Below, in pieces: positions 57,936-64,000 of a stretch of DNA of 64,000 nucleotides. This DNA comes from Tragulus kanchil (Eukaryota; Chordata; Mammalia; Artiodactyla; Tragulidae). A program made the position numbers and the translations under genes. The notes beneath the pieces are model-generated. The model was not told where the DNA came from and ran no database searches. It saw nothing but the letters and a program-made list of their open reading frames with translations. The number at the start of each line of letters is the position of its first letter. Positions within the stretch are counted from its first letter, which is position 1. Location: assembly GCA_022376925.1 (NCBI GenBank), contig JAIOJX010000001.1, positions 3,443,501 to 3,507,500 on the forward strand. Reading direction: 5' to 3'.

Positions 57936-58680
57936 CAGCCTCCTATCAGCCCTGGATTGCTTAAAAGAGTTTCAAAGTTGTAACACTCTGCAGTGGGGGA
58001 AGCAGAGGAAATGGGCTGAGGAGCCAAAGAACTGCAAGAGTAGGACTTTTTCTGGATGCATATCTAAGGGAGAAGAAAGCGTTCCATAAAGACTACAACT
58101 GTAAGGAATTTTTCAAGGTCATAGGGTTCATAGCCTTTCCAACACACTCTCCAACAATTCAGACAGATGCAAGGACTTAATCACCTTGGCCTGTTCTACT
58201 TGAGGTTATATACAGTTGAATTTGAATGACGTTCCATGTGAAATGCCTACACTCACATTTTTGATTTGAAATAGAGTAACATTTGCCTAGGACTATGAGT
58301 CCTAATTGCCTTTATCCATCCTCCCTCTAAAGATTACATTTATTTCATGGAGGGTCTCAGCATTCACTCCCAAGTTAACTTTTCATATCGTTTTTAACCA
58401 ATGCATAGGCCACTGGAAGGCATGATTTTGAAGAATCTGTATTATGAAAAAATAATTGTTAAAATACTAGCTGGAGAAGACAACAGTGTTGTATAATATA
58501 TACTATTCAGTTCAATCATTTAAACCATGATATATAAATCAACAAATAAATTATTGTGCAGAAAACAGGACTAGGGTCAAAAAACATTCAGAGGTGTCTT
58601 TGGGTGATGGAACTTTGGGAGGCTAAATTTTGCTTTTGCTTGTTTAAAGTTTTCTCAAATTAGCATGCGTGGCATTAAAA
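57936..58680. other. Upstream or intronic sequence, no element recognised
   Basis: No exon, SINE or LINE could be identified. Confidence 0.45.
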
Positions 58681-58698
58681 ATTAAGAAACACCTCTTA

Positions 58699-59005
58699 GG
58701 GCTTCCCTGGTGGTCCAGTGGGTAAGGACACCGCCTTGCAGTGCAAGGGGCACCGGTTCGATCCCTGGCCTGGGAAGATCCCACGTGCCGCGGAGCGACC
58801 GGACTGATGTGTCCAATTACCAAGCCAGAGCTCTGGAGCGCATGCACTCAGAGTCTGTGCTCTGCGACAACAGAAGCCACCGCGATGGGAGGCCCACACG
58901 GGCCAAAAGAACAAAGATGGATGAAAATAGAGAAATGAAAGACCAATAGAAGTGGCCCGCCCGCCCCCCTCCCTCTCCAACCCGACCCCCAAAAAAAAAA
59001 TTAAA
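58699..59005 (+). mobile_element. tRNA-headed SINE, GAGCCGGAGCTCT-type, with TSD
   Basis: Full structure: GGGCTTCCCTGGTGGTCCAG, B-box GGTTCGATCCCTGGCC, body ACCAAGCCAGAGCTCTGGAG, end CCAATAGAAGTGGCCCGCCC, C-rich tract and A tail. The 15-bp target-site duplication AAGAAACACCTCTTA is present at 58684-58698 and 59018-59032. One of the best-preserved copies in the window. Confidence 0.93.
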
Positions 59006-59046
59006 AAAAAAAAAAGAAAGAAACACCTCTTAAAAATAATATGAGA

Positions 59047-59332
59047 GGGCTTGCCTGGTGGCTCAGTGGTAAAGAATCTGCCTGCCAGTTCAGGAGACAC
59101 AGGTTCAATCCCTGGTCCAAGAAGATCCCACATGGCCTGGTGCAACTCAGCCTATGCACCACAACTATTGAATCTATGCCCTAGAGCCTGTGCTCTGCAA
59201 CAAGAGAGGTCACCACAATGAGAAGATGAGAAGTCTGAGCACCGCAATGAGAAAGTGGCCCCCATTCTGTGCAGCTAGAGAAAAAGCCAGACAGCAACAA
59301 AGACCCAGTGTAGCCAATAAATAAATAAAACC
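59047..59332 (+). mobile_element. tRNA-headed SINE of the common Bov-tA2/CHR-like type
   Basis: GGGCTTGCCTGGTGGCTCAG, GGTTCAATCCCTGGTCCAAG, then CACCACAACTATTGAATCTA, GTGCTCTGCAACAAGAGAGG, CAGCAACAAAGACCCAGTGT and (AAATA)n tail. It has the usual ruminant body and contrasts with the neighbouring 58699 element. Confidence 0.85.
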
Positions 59333-59344
59333 ATTTGAAACAAT

Positions 59345-59580
59345 AATGAGAGCCAGTGTTGAACAGGGAAGAGTTTGGGCTTTGCAATCAACTGCACCTG
59401 GGTTTCAATTCCAACTCTACCTCCTTATAATTGTGTCATCTTTGTTGAATTCCTTAACCTTTGTAAGTCTCAAGAATCTCAAACATAAAATCTGGATTAT
59501 AATACCTACAGGTCCAGGTTTTTGTGAGAATTAACATATATAAAGCGGCACAGAGCAACCACTCAATAAATTGTGGCTTT
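59345..59580 (+). mobile_element. MIR SINE fossil (duplicated in D15)
   Basis: GGGCTTTGCAATCAACTGCA, CTGGGTTTCAATTCCAACTC, TGAATTCCTTAACCTTTGTA, TGAGAATTAACATATATAAA. Clear MIR core and 3' end. Most of it reappears at 60487-60690. Confidence 0.85.
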
Positions 59581-61599
59581 GACTAGAGATGTCGACACTA
59601 GCAGCAGTGTAAAATCAAGACGGCTGTGAGGAAGCTGCAGTCTTCTCAGAGAGGGAAGCAATGGTTAAAAAAAAAAAAATTGGCACTACAGAGAGGTTTC
59701 TTGACACCTTGTTGGGGAAAGAAAGAGAGAACCCTGAGATCAAGCCCTATGCAGTGGGTCAGCCATGGAAACCTAACACACCATGGACAAGTGGTGTCTC
59801 ACATCTGGATACAGAGCCAGGGCATGAGGATACCTAATAGATGTCCTTATTGTCACCAATGTGAGGTGGAAGAGCCTGCCTCCGTAGTGGTACTGACGCG
59901 CAGAGAAGCTCATCTTCTCTAGCAGCACACAGCTGCCCGTCTGTAGCAATGGAGGAAAGGGGAGTGATCCAATTGACCCTTGCTCGGCGTCTCTCTGGGC
60001 ACCAAGACAAGAATTATTGACCAGAAAAAGTGCTTGAAGTCTTGGAGGATAATGCAAAGATGAACTGGTAAAGACGCTGTGGGAAGGGATAGGGGAGGTT
60101 TACAGAGGGAAAAGGATACCACGGCAGAGCAAAAGGAGAGAGGGTTAGGTGCATCGCTAGGAAGGATGCAGAGAAAAACGTTCCCGGTGGTTTCTGCCAT
60201 CACAAAAAAATGTTCCCTTTCACGTGGGAGGCAGGAGGGACAAAAGAGAGAAAGCATACACACACACACACACACCTCTTAACCCTTCTACACCCATGAG
60301 GAGGCTGAAATTAACCAGTAAGCACTCAATTACCAAGGAAAAACTGCCTTCTCTGCAGAGGTACCTGAATCCCAGGCATTTGCTGAGGCCTCATGAGTTA
60401 GTTAAGCAGATTTAGACCTATTTCCTCAGCAATCAGAACTGCGCTGGGCTGCCCCTCCCTTCCCCTTCCACCTGCCAGTCAGCTCGGGCTTTGCAATCAA
60501 CTGCACCTGGGTTTCAATTCCAACTCTACCTCCTTATAATTGTGTCATCTTTGTTGAATTCCTTAACCTTTGTAAGTCTCAAGAATCTCAAACATAAAAT
60601 CTGGATTATAATACCTACAGGTCCAGGTTTTTGTGAGAATTAACATATATAAAGCGGCACAGAGCAACCACTCAATAAATTGTGGCTTTGACTAGAGATG
60701 TCGACACTAGCAGCAGTGTAAAATCAAGACGGCTGTGAGGAAGCTGCAGTCTTCTCAGAGCGGGAAGCAATGGTTAAAAAAAAAAAAATTGGCACTACAG
60801 AGAGGTTTCTTGACACCTTGTTGGGGAAAGAAAGAGAGAACCCTGAGATCAAGCCCTATGCAGTGGGTCAGCCATGGAAACCTAACACACCATGGACAAG
60901 TGGTGTCTCACATCTGGATACAGAGCCAGGGCATGAGGATACCTAATAGATGTCCTTATTGTCACCAATGTGAGGTGGAAGAGCCTGCCTCCGTAGTGGT
61001 ACTGACGCGCAGAGAAGCTCATCTTCTCTAGCAGCACACAGCTGCCCGTCTGTAGCAATGGAGGAAAGGGGAGTGATCCAATTGACCCTTGCTCGGCGTC
61101 TCTCTGGGCACCAAGACAAGAATTATTGACCAGAAAAAGTGCTTGAAGTCTTGGAGGATAATGCAAAGATGAACTGGTAAAGACGCTGTGGGAAGGGATA
61201 GGGGAGGTTTACAGAGGGAAAAGGATACCACGGCAGAGCAAAAGGAGAGAGGGTTAGGTGCATCGCTAGGAAGGATGCAGAGAAAAACGTTCCCGGTGGT
61301 TTCTGCCATCACAAAAAAATGTTCCCTTTCACGTGGGAGGCAGGAGGGACAGAGAGAGAGAAAGCATACACACACACACACACACCTCTTAACCCTTCTA
61401 CACCCATGAGGAGGCTGAAATTAACCAGTAAGCACTCAATTACCAAGGAAAAACTGCCTTCTCTGCAGAGGTACCTGAATCCCAGGCATTTGCTGAGGCC
61501 TCATGAGTTAGTTAAGCAGATTTAGACCTATTTCCTCAGCAATCAGAACTGCGCTGGGCTGCCCCTCCCTTCCCCTTCCCCTTCCACCTGCCAGTCAGC
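59377..61599. repeat. Tandem duplication D15 (1.11 kb x2)
   Basis: Copy 1 is 59377-60486 and copy 2 60486-61599 (offset 1109). The junction is clean at CAGTCAGCTC/GGGCTTTGC, cutting through the MIR. Copy 2 has an extra CCCCTT unit near the end and a GAGAG-for-AAAGA change near 61350. Confidence 0.96.
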
Positions 61600-64000
61600 T
61601 CACCCAGACTGACAGAGACAAAGGAACCCCCTGTGACCTCCACCGCGCAGTAATGGCCAGAAAGTGTTTGGCTCGTGTAAACATCTTCTTAAATGTTTAT
61701 GTGGGATTTTAAAGAAAACCAGAGAGGGTCTGAAGAAAAGCAGAATGTAGAGGTGAATGCATCTTTGGCTTTTCCTGAGGTTTGCATATTTGTTTATTTT
61801 AAAGTAAAAAGCTCCAAGAATTTAAAAGGGAATTATGGAAGACAATCGTGACATGCATTTGGAGATAAAAAATTTGCTGTGCATCATCAGGGATCCACTC
61901 TGTCTTTATACAGAGAGACACACACATTTCTCTATAAACAACTGCTCAAAAAAGTGGTCTTTCAAATTTCAATAGGATGCTGGGGTTTTTTTTAAGTTTA
62001 TAGCCAGAAATGAATGATGGCATGCATCATCAATTTGAATTCACCTTCTCTCATTCATATAAGGATTATTAAATATATTTAATCAGTGAGGAATTTTTTA
62101 CAATTCGCATGTAGACAGTAATGATGTTACATGCGTATGCCATAAATACATCAACCAAGTCAGTGGGATTTTCCAATTTATTTTCAATCAAAACTTCCTT
62201 CAAAAATTATAACTCATACGATTATATTTCATCACTTATTCATCCATCTAAAGGGAACATAATTTCCCAGGGGGTAAAGTCAAGAATAGAAATCAACCTA
62301 GAATGGATTGTGCAGTATGTATACCATATACCATATACCATACCAAACAAGCCCAGAAAAGCACGTGGAAAGCCACACTGCATAAGAGATGCAGAAACAG
62401 GCTCAGGCTTCCTGACTCCTGTGGGGTGTCCCTAAAGAGTGGCCATGTGCTCAGACCCCAGTACCTCCAGAGGCTCCCGCACAGGCCTGGGCAAGGGGAT
62501 GGGGAGCCAGGCAAGGAAGACAATGACCCCCTAGCCCATGCAGCAGCACAGACTGAAGGTCCCCTCCTTCAGACTGCAGCTGCGGCCCACTCTGCATATT
62601 TTGTGGCCCCTTCTTAGGACAGTGTCAGGTCAATTGTGTCCACTGTTGTATTCCCAGCACCCCACACTATTCTGGACAGAAAATGCCTGTTGAATAAATG
62701 TTTGGTGAATAAATAGACGAATGAAAAAACCACCAAATCCTACCTGCCAAAATGTTGATGAACAGCCAAAGGCTGCTGCACACCACTCACCCAGCTAATC
62801 CTGTTCTTAAAAGACAGATGGGTTAAAAAAAAAAAAAAAAAGGCAAACTCAGATCTGCAGAGAAACAAAGTCTAAAAGTGTGTGTTACTGGTCTTTCACT
62901 TAGGGGATTCTGTCTCCAAGTTCTCTTAACCTGAGGCGATGAGGAATACTAAACGGCAAAATGTTCTTCCATCCTTTACCATTCTGGCAGAATAGTTCAA
63001 GTTTCTGTATGGTGCAGTAAAAACCAGTGCTGAAAGAGATCTGCAATCCATTAAATTCCTAATTCTAGTCTTATTTGAATTACATCTGTGGATCTTCTAG
63101 AAACCCGTCTGTAATTCATTTAATCCCAGTCCACACTGTTTTTTAGAAGCACACAGATTTACAGCTGATATCTACATAAATCCAGTGATTCAAGGCCAGG
63201 GAGCAAGCACTGCTGGGCTGGAAGCTTCCCAGAAGGCAGTACCAGGGGTTGTTGTGTAATGGACACACATGCCTTCACCTAGTGGATAGAAGAACATCAC
63301 AGGCAGAAACAACGCCTGAGTAAAGGCACCAGGGTGAAAGGTCATGGTTACATCAAATGGTCCTTCCTGCTTCCTAGCATGTGAGCCTGGGCAAGTTATT
63401 TAACGTTTTTGAGCCTCTGTATCCTCATCTGTAAAGCAATAATAATAATAGCACAGGGCTCTTATGAAAATCCACTGTCATCCTAGATATCAAAATGCCT
63501 ACCTGAGTGCCAGATACAGAGTAAGGACCAAAATAAATGCTTATGAACCAAGTATGATAAGAGGTGGAAAAAAGAATACTGCTTACCAGGGACTAGGGGT
63601 GGGAGAAATGAGGACACAGTTTAATAGGGACTGGGTTTTAGTCTGAGATGATGAAAGACTTCCAGAAATGAAGAGCAGTGATGCCTGCACAGCAATGCGA
63701 ATGCATTTAATGCCACTCAGTTGTGGACTTAAAATGTTAAGACAGTAAATTTGATGTTACTTTATGCTTTTGTTTGGGATTCCCTTCTAGCTCAGCTCGT
63801 AAAGAATCCGCCTGGATTCTTAAATGCTTATATAAGCAATTAGTTGAATCAAGATTATCCCCATGTTACTTTCATGTCAGTTTCTGTATGCCTCTTTCCA
63901 TAAAATGTCTAGGGCTTTTAGATTTCCTACATGATCATTCCTAGGCCCTTTCCAAAGTTGAGTAATAATTTATCCTCTGACCTGGATTCTACAAATCTGT
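61600..64000. other. 5'-side flank: L2/MIR fossils, SINE fragment
   Basis: An L2-like 3' end lies at about 62625-62725 (GAATAAATGTTTGGTGAATA). A MIR lies at about 63340-63545 (GAGCCTGGGCAAGTTATTTA, CCTCATCTGTAAAGCAATAA). A tRNA-SINE head fragment lies at about 63777-63817 (GCTCGTAAAGAATCCGCCTG). A CATATACCA triplet repeat lies at about 62320-62342. No exon recognised. Confidence 0.55.

Overview
The window is mammalian nuclear DNA from a ruminant artiodactyl. Evidence: many Bov-tA type SINEs (tRNA-Glu head joined to a Bov-A body), a BovB (RTE) fragment, ruminant L1, old L2/MIR copies, and minus-strand spliced exons with GT/AG borders. There is no bacterial-style gene density. Almost every open reading frame is a SINE, LINE or repeat shadow.

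The one gene I can support lies on the minus strand and runs nearly the whole length, from a candidate 5' exon near 57.7 kb to a C-terminal exon at 167-483. Its exons match, in order and with compatible splice phases, PASD1 (PAS domain containing 1, an X-linked testis/cancer-testis relative of CLOCK). In transcript order they are: 57.7 kb (candidate); 54771-54922; PAS exons at 53611, 47635/48709, 39706/40831, 39168/40298 and 37287; a Ser/Asp-rich exon at 34418; an AEVEQ exon at 15983/17124; a large acidic repeat exon at 4661-5310; a CLOCK-like coiled-coil exon at 1788-1940; a 39-bp-repeat plus NLS-like exon at 1070-1381; and a Gln-rich exon at 167-483. At least one linking exon between 34.4 and 17.2 kb was not found, and the 3' end lies outside the window.

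The most striking structural signal is at least fifteen direct tandem duplications, each with a unit of about 1.07-1.2 kb. Copies are nearly identical, some blocks overlap so that segments occur three times, and junctions often carry a few scrambled bases. About a quarter of the window is such second copy. Four PASD1 exons are inside and occur twice. Including both copies would break the frame at two of the three affected places. The uniform unit length, irrespective of content, points to unmerged contig or read overlaps (false duplication in the assembly) rather than biology. A run of exactly 500 N at 55359-55858 is a scaffold gap.

The introns hold an about 6 kb L1 (9782-15766) with an 18-bp target-site duplication and broken ORFs, a Tigger DNA-transposon remnant, LTR-like pieces, L1M/L2/MIR fossils, microsatellites, and several copies of a tRNA-headed SINE whose body differs from the usual Bov-tA/CHR-type bodies. 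Several copies of that SINE have clear target-site duplications.
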